Shown here piece by piece: positions 22,220 through 34,699 of a stretch of DNA of 64,000 nt. The DNA is taken from contig NC_043746.1 in the NCBI RefSeq assembly GCF_902148845.1, positions 16,158,057-16,222,056 on the forward strand, given 5' to 3'. Every line of letters starts with the position of its first letter. Positions within the stretch are counted from its first letter, which is position 1. Below the pieces are notes generated by a model. It was not told where the DNA came from, did no database searches, and saw only the letters and a list, made by a program, of their open reading frames with translations. The position numbers were made by a program, and so were the translations under genes. The DNA is from Salarias fasciatus. Its lineage: Eukaryota > Chordata > Actinopteri > Blenniiformes > Blenniidae.

Positions 22220-24830
22220 TAAGTAAAGTATCAGTTGCCATGAAGTTTCCCAACCCTTTCTTTTATTGTTTCTGAGATTACAGTATATGGCACTAATAAA
22301 AATCAAGGTCAAACTCTACGAATGTGGAGAAGAAGTCAAGAAGTGCCATCCCTGCAAATCAATCTCAAACTGTGGTCCATTAAAATTAATCTTTTACACC
22401 GAGGCTGTGAAATGACATTGAACTCAAGTGGCAAACACGGGCGTGCATCATTTCCTTGTGCTTCTCAGCATTGGCGTCCACTTATCCTGTGTGAGCTTTG
22501 ACCCCTAACCCGTCTTTTCCAGAAGAAAACACAGCCATAAAGCAATCTAAGTGTGGACTTAGGAGACCTTCACCCCTGTAGTTTCCTTCAACTTTGCCCA
22601 CTCTGTGATTAGAATGTAGTGAAGAGTTGACGTAACGGTTTTAGACAATCTGCAGCAGCACAAATCCCCAATCTGAAGTTAGATGAAAGAAAAACACATT
22701 AATAGGACAACTGGAATAATAGATTTCTCATCGTTTCAGTAAAGCCTCACAGAACATTATACAAGCTGTCTGACATTATCTTGGAGAGATTACCATTATT
22801 ATACTTTTCATTTTGAAATGAACGCGATACAGTGATCATCACTGAGCATCAAAACTAGTTTATCAAGCTTAAAGTAAGAAAGGGCTGAAACTGTGCCAGT
22901 TTTGTGGCACATATAACAAATACATTGATACAAGTTACCAAAAATCCTTCAGTTCCCATTTCAATGGATAAAATAGCTTAATTTACACTGATACAAATTT
23001 AACCAGCTTGTTGTTTTGCAACAGCAGCAATGTAGTTTTCATTTGTGTTTTACATTTTATCAATAATCTTTTAATTTTTCCTTTCATTGTCGTTATGTTC
23101 ATCATTTGAATTTGTCTTTGCACCAATCAGAAAACTGAACATTCACTGAAAAGTTGTCTGCAGATTGTGCTGCACAGATGAGTACAAAATAGAAAAACGC
23201 ATCAGCATCTGTGCAAAATAAAACAGTTTTTCATCTTCCCTACATTCTGTCTGAGAAGGTAAACCAAATACTTGATACATGAAGCAATAAAATCCTTTAA
23301 ATCAGCTTTTTGGCCTGACTGAAATATTTACAGAAGGTTAGTACTCACCAGATAAATATGGCACACTTCAGTCAGCTTACCTGACAGAGAGCAAGAAAAA
23401 CTAAAAACAGACAAAACAGGAACAGATGAAAGTGTGAAGGAAACAGAGCTCAACACACGTAGAGAGGTCTGAAAAGAGGTGACCGGGACTTGAGGTCAGT
23501 TTCTGGATAATGACGGAGTCTTGAGCGAGAGCTGCTTAAGACTGTGTGGGAGAGAGCAAAAATTAATCATTACACTTACTGTAAATATGTAACAGACCCA
23601 TCCTGCACATAAAAGTCAGCAAATTGCATTCTGTTTGAACGCCCACAGACATATGAGGATTGGATACAATCATACCAGCTCCAGGACAGCCAATAAGAGA
23701 CAGCAGCAGGTCAGATCAGAGGCCCACTTGATCCCTCATATCGCTCCTCTGCTGTCACAGTCTTATAAAACATATCCGCAGATAAATACAGCATATTGAT
23801 ATTTAGAAATAAACGTATGGGTCATAACTCATAATCAAATGAATAGATCTTCCACAAATGTGGATTCAAAAAAGATAATTTTTAATAAGATGGATTGGGC
23901 ACATCTTTAATGCCGAATCAAAACACTCAAGAATGGTAGAAATCATCAGGGTACATTTGCTTAGAGTGTTACATTTGTTTTGCCTTCATTCTCATATTGA
24001 GACAGCTCATTCTTCATCATATGAATCCAGTTGCTTCTAGAGGATCCCTGCTGACAGTGGCTGAATGCGGAGCACAGCCTGGACAGGTCAGCAGCCACAC
24101 AAAGAAACCGAGAGGCAGAGAAACACTGGTACTCTGCAAAATGTAGATTCACAGATTAACCTTCAGCACATGTTTTTGTATTGTGGGAGTGCCCAGACAA
24201 AACTCATGCCCACCATGCAAACTCAGCACAGACAGCCAAAACAAAACAAACTTCAGGTCAAGGATATTCATGAGTATTGTTTTTGTGATTTAAAAACTGA
24301 TAACCACTACACCATTGGGCCTCGTTTCAGTATCAGTAATAATTTAAAACAGGACTTTCACAAGATGGTAGACCCTTTCTTTTTTTACATTCCAAGAAGC
24401 AAAATTAATTCAATGTAGGAATAATTCTGAAAAATATCAAAAAGCACATGAATTTTCAATGTTGCTGTAAGACTTTATTTATCATTTACTCTATAAATAA
24501 ATTATTAATAGCTTATATGACACTGACCAGTATTTTTTTGGTATAGCTGAAGTTTAGGAACGTATGCTATATTGCTGACAGATGCCGTGGCTTTGTTGTG
24601 TCAGTGGTGACTACAGGGGAGATGAAGTTTTGATTGTTTTACAGTAAAAAGATGATTTGAATATAATGTTTCTGAGTCTAATCCATCAGCAAACACTCGG
24701 CAAGAAAAGAAGAATGGATGTGCGTGCTTGCAGATTTTCATATTTTGTTTCAACATTCTAGAATTTAGTTTTTGAAACAGCTCCAGAAGTGAGGAGTAAA
24801 AACACAAATCGCCTTTCTTCGCTTTGCCCC
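22220..24830. other. Intergenic, mostly unassigned
   Basis: I see no protein-coding exon that joins to another in phase. Apart from the HNF1-like and CCAAT motifs near 23.6 kb, nothing recognisable. A 5' non-coding exon of ubxn1 may end at 24887, where a GTGAGT donor follows GACTGAT. Confidence 0.4.
23562..23572 (-). promoter_or_regulatory. HNF1-like site, possible mir-194 promoter element
   Basis: The minus strand reads TGTAATGATTAAT, which holds the inverted half-sites of the HNF1 consensus (GTTAATNATTAAC) with an intact TAATGATTAA core. HNF1A is reported to drive miR-192/194 clusters. A CCAAT box lies about 120 bases away at 23690. The link to mir-194, 1.7 kb downstream, is inference. Confidence 0.3.
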
Positions 24831-25383
24831 TTGTGTCCCTTCTGGGTTGCCGTATCAGTGAAACGGCGTTGACTGATGTGTGAGTAGCTAACTCGCTATG
24901 ATCATGGTTATATTAGGTCAATTTACCCCGCATAAACAAGGACAACGACACTTTTAGGTGGCTTCACATGTATACTATAAACGAACATTGTCAGCCGAGG
25001 TGGCGGGAGTTTAACAGACATCTTATTGGTTTGTAAACGCGCTAACTAGCGACGCCTAAAGCTAACTATCAGTCTGAATGCTAGCCACATGAATGCTAAT
25101 TTTAGCTTCTGCTGTAATGTTATTTAATACGTTGAATCGTTCACTGTGCTGGAAAACTTCGTGTTTTTCTTCAGCTGATTATCGGGGCGATATCAACATT
25201 TGTAAACACGATGTTATTTCCAGTCAACGACCACGATGTGGCTCATTTAAACGGGGTTGTGTTGGTTCGAAACGAGCCTGCTGCTTTGCTTGGAACCTTT
25301 CTGTTATTGATAGTGAAAAGCTGCAGCGTATCGACGTATCTGATTGAAAGCCTCGTTTTGTTTTCCTGTGGTTTCAGGTGAAA

Positions 25384-27540
25384 ATGGCAGAGATGACGAC
25401 ATTAGAGAGCCTGCTGGAGATGGGCTTTGAAAGAAACAGAGCGTGAGTGGCACTGAGCCCAGATGTTCAACCTGATGTTCCAGACTGGTTTCTCAAAATG
25501 AAAGTAAACTGTGTGTTCTTCATACAGGGAGAAGGCGGTGGCAAACACAGGCAATCAGGGGATAGAGCAAGCCATGGACTGGTGAGGAAGACCATAGTTT
25601 TTGAGATGTGAATTCATCTACCTGTGTAGTGTCTGTTTAATCTTCTGCTGATCGTCCAGGTCCACTGTCTCATGTCTCCTAATCTAGTGTTTCAGTCATT
25701 ATCTTTGCTTGATGATGTGCTTTCTTCAGGTTAATGGAACACGAGAACGACCCGGACATCGATGAGCCCTACGTACCTCCTGTGGGGAACGTCCTGGGAG
25801 GAGAAGCAGAGAGTCCATCCAGCACAGAGCTGCAGGCACTGGCCGACGCAGCTGAAGGTCAGGACGTGTTGAGTTATAGTACGTCCTGATTGTGATGGAG
25901 CGAAGGAAACGACAATAAGAAACACATTGACTGAAAACAAGAGCCTGTTTATCGATCTGATGGATGAAAAAGTCAAATATCACAAACTTCAGTTCCACAG
26001 TTAGAAATTCTGCTGTCACAGAGTGAAAACTGAATATTAGTGATAGTGACATAAAATATGAAGCGTATGGAAGCACAGTGCCATAAAGATGGCCTCCCAG
26101 CAGTCTAAACCTGTAACAATGTAACTAGAAAATCGTCTTGGGGGAAATTGGCGTACCCTAATTATACAGTTCATGAACAGTGACAGTGTACAGGTATCAA
26201 GTTTATTTTGTTTCTTCCATTTTCTCAATTGCATTTATTTCGGCTTCAGGTGAAGAGAGCGGCTACATTGAGACGGAGGATGGTGGGAGGCGACCGATGA
26301 CAGAGGAAGAGAAACGTGAACAAGTCAAAAGGTCAGACTCTGTTCGCAATAATCAGTCACCATCGTTCCACACCTGAACACTAGTCTGAAAAGAGGCCGG
26401 CAAAAACTGACGAAGCAAAACGCGAAGGTGACGCCTGTGTTTGTATTCCAGGCTAGAGGAGCTGATGAGGGTGAAGCAGGCGGAGAGACGAGAGCGGGAG
26501 CGGGCGGAGGAGGTGGAGAGGGAGAAGCAGCGGAGGAGGCAGGGCCAGGAGCTGCAGCAGATCCGCCAAAAGATGCAAGACGACGAAATGAAAAAAATTG
26601 CCGACCAGCGCAGGAGAGAGAAGATGGAGGACAAACTAGCAAGGTACAGTCTGCATGATGTGCTGGGAGTTTCATCAACATCAACCAACTTATGATGTCT
26701 AGGATCTAATAAACTGTATACATCATCTAAAATCTTCCTTCTGAGAACTAAAGTGAGGACGATACAGAGCTTGTTGTAAAGTCTGCTGATTGTCTTCCTG
26801 TCAGGCAAAGAGTTAAAGAGAGGATTGCACGAGACAGAGAGGAGCGAGCACAAAAGGTGAACTTCTCTCGGATAATATTACTTTTTTTTCCCCATGTAAG
26901 CATCAGTGTTTTTATTGGGAACATTATTAACTTGGATGAATGTTTCTCTGCTGTGTAGTTTGGAGGTGCTGGACCCCCGAGCTCGACTGCGTCGTCTCAG
27001 CCCACCCCTCCCAGCCCATCGTCACCCACCAGTCAGGGCCCTCCCCCCACCAAGAAGGAGTATGATGAGTCTAGGATACAGGTGCCGGCCTCTTGCACTC
27101 TCAAACACATGGCAGAATAACAAATGTTAGATCTGTGTCTACACAAGCAGAGAACTACATTTAACAATTAACGCTCTCTCTCTTTTCACAGGTACGTCTG
27201 CTCGACGGCTCGACCATCAACACAGTCTTCAAGGCTCAGGAGCCTCTGGCGGCGGTGCGCGTCTACGTGCAGATGAACGGAAACACACCCGAGGGCCAGG
27301 ACTTCACGCTGCTCTCGCCCTACCCCCGTCACGTCTACACTGAACTGGACATGGAGAAGCCCCTCAAGGAGCTGGGTGAGCAGCGGGCGGATTCCTACTA
27401 GGCCTAATGAGAGAGTTGCTGCTTCATGAGTTAATCTCAAGTCTCAGGACACACTGTTGTCGACGTTTGACCTTCTCTCCCCCCGTCCTTCCCTCCCAGG
27501 TTTGGTGCCTTCAGCTGTGCTGGTCGTCACCAAAAAGTAA
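25384..27540 (+). CDS. ubxn1: UBX domain protein 1 / SAKS1 (ubxn1)
   Basis: Nine coding exons (25384-25442, 25528-25581, 25730-25857, 26250-26331, 26452-26643, 26805-26856, 26959-27081, 27192-27375, 27500-27540) close in phase to 304 residues. UBXN1 binds ubiquitin through an N-terminal UBA domain and the p97/VCP ATPase through a C-terminal UBX domain. It regulates ERAD, BRCA1 and antiviral signalling. The UBA domain is at residues 1-42 ([31 protein letters not shown]), a highly charged Glu/Arg coiled coil at about 85-190, a Ser/Pro-rich linker, and a UBX domain at about 225-300 ([33 protein letters not shown]). The ATG is two codons after the AG acceptor at 25376-25377, so the 5' UTR is split. 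The gene faces away from ehd1 and converges with prpf39. Confidence 0.95.
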
Positions 27541-28049
27541 GAAGAAGAGGATCTGCTCTGTGAGCCTACCTCACCCATCTCCACCACATCGACACCTGGA
27601 ACAGAGCCGCCACCTTCGAGCATCGCTCGAGAAGCCAGTTAACTCCGCCCGGCCATGAGGCCCAGTCCCGTTTCTCTTCCGGTCGAGATAGAGAACTAAA
27701 CCGTCGACCTGATCAGCCTCTGCTCAGATTTTACAGGAAGCAGTGAGTTTGAGTTTCATCAGAGTGAAGATAGCTGGCTTCTAATTGATACTGCTTGAAG
27801 GAGCACCGCTCACGGTTTCAACAGCACATTTAAGTGAAAGAAAAGAAAAAAAAAAAAAAAACTTCCAAGAGCAAAAATCGTTGAGTTTTAACCCGATCCT
27901 TAGATAGCAGAGAAATCTTCACAATGGATCATAAAGGGCCTTAAATTAAATCCCTTAAATCTTCCTGATTTTGTGACACTGTACTCTGCCAATTTTTTTA
28001 TAAGTTAAAATGTCAACAGCTATTCCTGCACGGTCAAAAATGGACTGAG

Positions 28050-28055
28050 AATAAA
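28050..28055 (+). terminator. Poly(A) signal of ubxn1
   Basis: An AATAAA about 510 bases after the ubxn1 stop codon; transcript end expected near 28070, about 300 bases short of the converging prpf39 end. Confidence 0.6.
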
Positions 28056-28389
28056 GCTGACTTGGAGAACTGAGATCGTGTTTTCTTGTTGTATTTCTGA
28101 TGGTATTCAGTCAACAGTTCCAGCAGAAATGATTGCTTTGGTTCAAGTGTCTTACAGGTAAAATCCACAAGCTCATGTCACTTTTAACATGAAAATATAC
28201 TTTTTATAGTCCAACATGAACAAACACAGTGACTGGAGAGGAACATCAGTCATGAAAAAGGAGGAAACTTCCAGCAGCAGCAGACTGGACTAGAAGCTGT
28301 GGCCATTTAGGACAACCTGCAAACTTGAATTAAAAAGAACAAACAAACCCACAAACATGAGTTTATATTGACATGTCAACATAAAGTAA

Positions 28390-28395
28390 TTTATT
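28390..28395 (-). terminator. Poly(A) signal of prpf39
   Basis: A minus-strand AATAAA lies about 460 bases past the prpf39 stop codon, giving a transcript end near 28370. Confidence 0.5.
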
Positions 28396-28852
28396 TTGTA
28401 CAAATGAGATGCTTGTCTTTTTCCTCCTGGGTGTGAAGAACAAAAACCAGATGCGATCACCCTCCTCGTTACAGCTGAATGTGACGCCACCTCATGGGAG
28501 TATAATCAGAACAGCGCTGCGACACACTATAAAACACCTTTATATACATTAAAAAAAACAAACCTATGCTGTGGAATGGTACAAAAATGCACATCTGTAA
28601 AACTGGATGACTTCAAAATGTGAATGAAGTGGGTTTTGCTTGTCGACGGATAGAAAAATAGTTCTGATCAAAAGAGCTGATTCGCTGTCTTCTGCGTCGT
28701 CCTTCCTGTTCCTTTTTGAGTCGACTGGTGTTTTCAATCAGTTCATCGGCTCCTCGCTGACGCCGACTCCGAGCAGGGAGCGAGGGGAGACGCCGGGGTA
28801 CGTTCCAGGCTCCGGGCACTTCAGTTTGTTGTTCAGCTGCTGCTGCTGTCCC

Positions 28853-31691
28853 TCAGCTGGGAGGATAGTAGCCCTGGTTGTAGTTCCAGGAGCTCTGATA
28901 GCCGTAGCTGCCGTAATGCGGTTGCTGGAAACGAGAACAGGAGGGAAAAAAAAAAAAAAAAAAAGTTTAATCATCATCCTCAGTTTTAAATAGTTTGATC
29001 GCTGTGTCGACTCGAGGCGACTCCCCACCTGGTACCAGCTGCTGTATCCTGTGTATCCGGTCTGCGCGCTCGCGTCGGCGCCAACCACGGGCGGCGGCGG
29101 CGTGGTGATGGGGACGTGCGGCGTGGTGGGCGTGGCTTGTGCTGCGGACACGGGCTCTTCGGTTTTGCTCTCTTCAGGTTTGCTCTGCTTCTCTGGCTCC
29201 TCGTCCCTTCGAAACCCAAACCGAGAACAATTTAACTACACAGAAATGAACGCAGGTCTGACGTCTGAGCAGAACTCATGACTTACAGCTGTGTGTGGAG
29301 CAATGTCTTGTTTATTTAACAGAGGAGATACAATTATACAAAGATACATAAATGTCAGAGTAACAAAAATGTACCCGTTCTCAGCTTCTCTCTTTGTCCC
29401 TCCCAGCTCCTTCAGGAGCTTCTGGTGGCCCTCGTAGACCGACAGCACGCTGCAGGGACATGAAGAACATGTGTCGTTTTTTCCACATCGGGGTCTAAAC
29501 CAGCGGCCGATGAATCAAATTCTACACTGATGGTGAACTCTGACCTCTGGATGGAGCTGTTGTACTCCTCTGCAAACTGCAGGCCTCTCTCTGAGAAGAG
29601 GATCTTGAAGTGTGAGGCGAGCGGAGCGGCGAGGGCCCTCGTCACACACTCCTGCACTCCCTCAGCGGCGGCCCGGGGGTCTCCGGAGACCTCCAGCTCC
29701 AGCAGGTTCATGTAGAGTTTATCGTTCTCCTGACAGAGAGAACGAGAGGAAGAGCAAGTTGAAGCTACTTCAGTATTTTCAGACCATTCAGGCACAGAGG
29801 AGGAAATATGACGTCGTCATCTCACCGGACTGATTTCCAGAGCGTCCTGTAAAACTCTGCGAGCTCTGCTGGGGTCCCTGCCCAGCTTCAGCAGCAGGCG
29901 CGCCAGCTTGATGGAGTAGAAGGCGTGTAACGTGGGCTTCTCCTTGGATTGGGCGACCGCATCGGTCAGCAGCGCCTCCGACTGGTCCAGCTGCCCCGCC
30001 CGCCGCTCCAGCGCCGCCCTGCGGAGACGCACGATCACCAGACCGGGGAGGTTCTTCTCCAGGACTTCCAGCACTCGCCGGGATTCGGTTAAGTCACCTG
30101 ATGGAGAAAACCGCAACCGATCAGCTGCTGTCTGTGGACATTTTATTTATCTATTGTCTTGTTCTGAATAATTATCCCAAACATCTTCAAATTAAATTCT
30201 TTTTCCCTTCAAAACAAAGTGAATATATGATGACTTCTGTTAGAAGACTCGGTTTGATCGATTCAAGCATCATCTTGCATCACTAGAAGATTTAAATGAC
30301 TAATCTGGTACGTCTTACTCCAAGTTCCTGCAAAAAGCCTGAACAATTCTGCTTTAACTCTCAAAATCTGATGAAAGTCAAATCCAGCAGCAAATACATG
30401 GTTAATTTAGACATTTCTATGCTATGACTGTGTGATTTCGGTCAGATTATCACATATTTTATCTTAAATAAACAGCACAAAAGGGAACTTAAAAAAAAGT
30501 ACACTTTAAAAAGAGTCAGATATGAATCAACCCATGAAATTATCTTCCAACACTCCCCCGGTATTTCAGTAAGTACCCTCAGGGTTAAGGTATTTATCCT
30601 TTTCACATGAAGAGGAGAGATGTGTTGCCGTGTGTGTGTGCTTCCTGCTCGTACCGTTCCTCTCCTCAAACGTGGCCCACTGCATGTGGAGGTTGGGTTT
30701 GGAAGGCAGGTGGATCTGACAGGCTCGCCTGTAAGCCGCCCGGGCTTCATCCACACTTCGCGCCTCCAGGTAGTGAATGTACTGAACGGGAGGGAGCGAG
30801 CGCACATCAAACACACAGACACACATCGGTTCACTGTGAATCTGTCACTACGTTTTGTCTTCTTACTCTGGTCCAGAACTCTTCGTACAGCGCACAGGCG
30901 ATCAGGCAGCGCTCAAACAGGATGCGAACTCGGTGGTCATCGCGGGAAACCGCAGCCTCTCCGGGCCGGGCCGCAGCTTCTGGCTCCTCTGTGGCCGCCT
31001 GGCTCGAGTCTGATGAGAGACGCAGGAGTCAGAACTGATGTTTTCTCTTGTTTTTACAAATCCGTCAAAGCGCTGAGAGACAGCCTGACCTTTTGGGGAG
31101 TCAGCTTCAGCTGCAGCTTCAGCTGCAGCTTCAGCTGCAGCTGCAGCTGCAGCGGCGGCGGCGGTGGCCTCTCTGGCTTCTGGGTTGAGCTGCGCCATCT
31201 CCCAGTCCAGGTAGGAGTGCCAGGCTCGGAGCTGGAGGCGGTCCAGCGGCTTGACGTGGAAGTACGGCCGCTTGATCTGAAGCGAGCGGGAGAAATGGTG
31301 TGACTGCATTTCAGCCAAATCCAACTGCATAACGCTGTGGTGAGGGCGACTGAGTACAGTAAACCTTTTTTAAAGAATCATAATTGGACTTCATCTTTTT
31401 TTTTTTTAAAGTACAGTTTTTTTTTTTTCTACAATGCCCTTGACTCTTGTGAATTCTGTATTAAAAACCTTCAACAACTGATAAACCCCAAAATCAGAAA
31501 TGTTCTCCTGGAGAAAGGAGCAGACAGCGGTAGAGAGAGAAACTCACGGCGTCTTCAAAGTGCCACCGCTTCCGGACTTCTGCTTCATTGTCCTGGTAAA
31601 CCTTGTCCCTGCGAACCAGGACCTGCTCCCGAATCTTCTGCATCAGCTCCTCCTGAACACAAGCAGTCATGGATTGAGTCTGTATTTACAG

Positions 31692-31754
<63 letters not shown>

Positions 31755-34640
31755 AGGCTGCTGTCTCTCACCGTGTCTGTCCCCTCGGGGGTGGCGGGCT
31801 CCTCCTCCCCCGGCGGCCGCTCCTCCTCCTCCTCCTGGGCCTGCTCCGCTCGCTCTGCTTTCTGGCTCTGCCGACAAAAAGCCCTCAGCTCCTCGTACTC
31901 CTCCGGGCAGAGCACCTCTTTAGGCTCGTGGCTGTTCAGGTGCTCCTTGAATCTGATCGACAGCGGAAATAGAGACACATGAGTAATAAGGAAAAGGAGA
32001 CAACTGAGGTATAAAATCACTTGATGCTGTTTGGGCTTCACGGCGGTCTTACTTGTCGTAGTGAGTGTTGTAGAGCTGGGTCGGGACCTTGAGGACTCGG
32101 TCCAGGACGGCCGTCGCGTTCTTCATGTTGCCCTGCTCCTTCTCCCACTCCACATACAGATCCCAAAGCCGGTCTGAGTGGAAGTCCAGGCCCGCCGCTC
32201 CAACAGCGTCCTCGAACACACTGAGGAGGGAATTCAGGATTCAATGCCAGAACACCCAGTTCATTACTCTAATGGCTCACTGGGAGCTTTAAGGTGATGA
32301 AATCTGTGAGTCAAGGGTCATTTCCCAGCATTGTTTCTCTTTTTATCCAAGGGTTTTTTTTTTTTTTTTTAAGATTTTTTGGAAAATGTACAAAATTCAA
32401 TGCTGACAAACAAATTGGATTAATACAATGTTGGCCCCCATGTTTGTTCCAACAGAGCCCTGCAACTCTGATACATACAAATGGAGAAGTTGAGGGGCGT
32501 CGCTTCACACACTTTGAAAACTTCAGATCATATTTTAAGACAAATCTGTCAAAAAAAAAAGGAATTTTCTAAATTGACAGAGTGTTTAATATGCAGATTT
32601 ATTGCACTCCCTCTTTGGAATACAATAACCATTAAAAGAGTCGTCATCTCAACTCATTTACCGAAAATGTTCTTCAGTGAAAAAAACATTTTGGACAAGA
32701 GAACTCAAACTCTGTACACTTCAGTTCATGATGACTAAAGTGTGTGAGCTTCTTGACGGGCCAAAAACTTGTCTGACCATCAATCAGGGTGGGACTCCTG
32801 CATTTTATGTGGAATGTGCCTCTGAGGAATAAGAAGTGGTTTTAGGGCTCAGATGAAAACTGGGTTATGTTAAGAATTTGCATTTTGATCATGGATCAAC
32901 AGTCAGCTGAGGTGCTGCAGCTTAAGATCAGCAAATACCAAATGTATTATGTCAATGGTAAAACACCATGAACATAGAGTTGCGCGCGTGTGTGCGTGTG
33001 TGTTTATTTACCCTCGAATCTGTGAGGGCGACTGAGGCAGGTTCATGTCCAGCGTCCCCAGCAGCAGGTTGATGTAGTGGATCCACAGATCTACACTCAG
33101 AGGGATGGCCTGGAGACCCTGAACACACACCTAACACAACAAAGCACAACCTTCATCTAAGATCTGAAAGGATGCGCTGAAGAGTGAAGTCAGGAGTGAA
33201 ACGTGTCCAGGGTTACCTCCTCTGCTTTGTCGTTGCTCCCAGAGCGGCGTTCCAGATCTACAAATTTCTTCCAGTAACCGTAACACAGCGGATAGCGAAG
33301 GAGAAAGGCTCTGAGCGCCCTGCGTGACGATGCCAAGTGAGTCTGGACAGATGACAGAAAATGTGAGACATAGAGTAACAAATGAGTAGGTAGCGAGAAG
33401 AGAACTGGATGGTTCATGCGTCCAGACACACACCTCGTGCTCGCAGTACTGCAGCAGATCAGTCCAGCTGGAGAAGTTCTGAGCATTGTCGTGAGCAGCT
33501 TTCCACAGCCGCTCAAAGTCTGCAGGAACTTCGCCGTCGCCGTCCCCGTCCTCTGGAGCAGCAGGCATGGTGAAAGCGGCAGGGTCGGGGTCTTCGGGAG
33601 CATCGAGCGCCACTGCAGCGCTGCCGTTTTCTTCTGTCGTCTCAACTGGAGGCGGCGCCGGATCCTCAGACGTCTCCATGGCTGAACCAGAGAACATCGC
33701 CACACAAAATAGGAAAGTCATTACCATAAAGCAGTTCACATCTTCAACTTGTAAAATGAAGAATTGTCTGATCTTATCTAAATGTGTTGTTTATGTTAAT
33801 AGTATTAATTTCTGCTGACTTTGTCACATTTCCCATACTATGAATGCAAGTCTCTGGGTCATATCTAGTAATATATCAACATCAAAAAATATGCTATCCT
33901 ATCAAAAAAATAGGAATTAGAACAATTTGACAAAGGTGTTTTTGGACAACCTTCTTGCACAATCCTTTAAAAACTGCTGGATGATATCTTTGATGCAAAG
34001 GGTTCTCAGAAGAATAACTGATTTTTCTTCTGTTCTTTCACTCAGTAGTTTGACACTTTCGCTGCCCTGAACCTTTAGCAGATCAGCGTATACAATAGTG
34101 CTTACTTCGCCCCTCTTAAATACATAAATAGTGCAGTGGTTTCAAACAAGAATAAAAGTGATCATCATCAGGACTGTAACATAAGCTAAGATTAAAATAA
34201 ACCAGCAGTTGCCTGCAGCCTGAACACTGGACATGCCTAACAGATGCCACTTTCATTCATACAGTATTGAGTTTCTGCACCGCTGAGTAGCTGCTGCGAA
34301 CATCACTCTGTTCAAACTGTGAACCCACTCGATTAGCAGCAACCTGTGGCTTTATGACGAGCCGAAAACTGAAGTTAGATAAATGACTGTGGAGCAGGTT
34401 ACTTTGAATCGTGTCCTGTTTGTAGTTCTACTGAAGTTAGCTTAGCTTAGCACGCTGAGCCCCGAGAGGGCTGCGTGTGGAGATTCTGTCGAGTCACCAG
34501 CAGAGAGACGCGAAACCAGGAGAGTGTCTACGTGCCGGTGCCTCGACGAGGAGCACAAGGCAAGAATTAAAAGTACCTGGAGACTCCTCCTGCTCCCCAT
34601 TGCCGCTCATCTCCTCCTCACGGCCCTCCGCCGCCGCCAT
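28853..34640 (-). CDS. prpf39: Pre-mRNA processing factor 39, U1 snRNP-associated (prpf39)
   Basis: Fifteen coding exons in transcript order (34640-34577, 33681-33434, 33342-33217, 33130-33012, 32220-32053, 31952-31772, 31652-31548, 31276-31090, 31009-30867, 30781-30655, 30097-29826, 29729-29545, 29449-29375, 29206-29029, 28924-28853) close in phase to 749 residues. Prp39 is a HAT-repeat scaffold of the U1 snRNP that helps define 5' splice sites. Landmarks are [24 protein letters not shown], the LWDLYVEWE repeat, [49 protein letters not shown], and a Tyr/Gln/Pro-rich tail ending [10 protein letters not shown]. The acidic N-terminus (residues 1-70) is low complexity. Odd feature: exons 8-9 add roughly 50 residues of Ala/Glu-rich sequence after [16 protein letters not shown], where human PRPF39, as I recall it, has a short loop. 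The alternative, a second PRPF39-like paralogue, cannot be excluded. Confidence 0.93.
31102..31163. repeat. CAGCTT/CAGCTG hexamer array inside prpf39 exon 8
   Basis: About ten tandem CAGCTK hexamers, continuing into GGC-type triplets up to about 31175. On the coding strand they encode Ala runs broken by Glu. CAGCTG is its own reverse complement, so each unit can hairpin, which favours slippage. The reading frame stays open. Confidence 0.9.
31695..31753. repeat. (GT)n microsatellite filling half of prpf39 intron 6
   Basis: About 30 TG units lie in a 119-base intron (31653-31771). In the transcript it is a CA repeat starting about 20 bases after the donor and ending about 40 bases before the acceptor. 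Confidence 0.95.
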
Positions 34641-34659
34641 GATGGGAAGCGTCGCGCTG

Positions 34660-34691
34660 ACGTCGATACGTCAAAAACGTCAAATGACGTC
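34660..34691. promoter_or_regulatory. Four ACGTC motifs upstream of prpf39
   Basis: ACGTC occurs at 34660, 34668, 34677 and 34687, with spacings of 8, 9 and 10 bases. Two are in TGACGTCG context, the core of CREB/ATF sites. They lie 20-50 bases upstream of the prpf39 start codon, so close to or inside the transcription start. Motifs are seen directly; factor binding is inferred. Confidence 0.5.
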
Positions 34692-34699
34692 GATGTAAA

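Noticed and set aside
1217-31753. (AC)n/(GT)n tracts giving Thr-His or Cys-Val repeat proteins
   Set aside because: These are microsatellites; the repeat proteins are translation artefacts.
28925-34576. Box C/D snoRNA (SNORD127 type) in a prpf39 intron, as in human
   Set aside because: A minus-strand ATGATGA near 34160 has a CTGA downstream, but there is no terminal stem or clear D' box. I found no convincing candidate.
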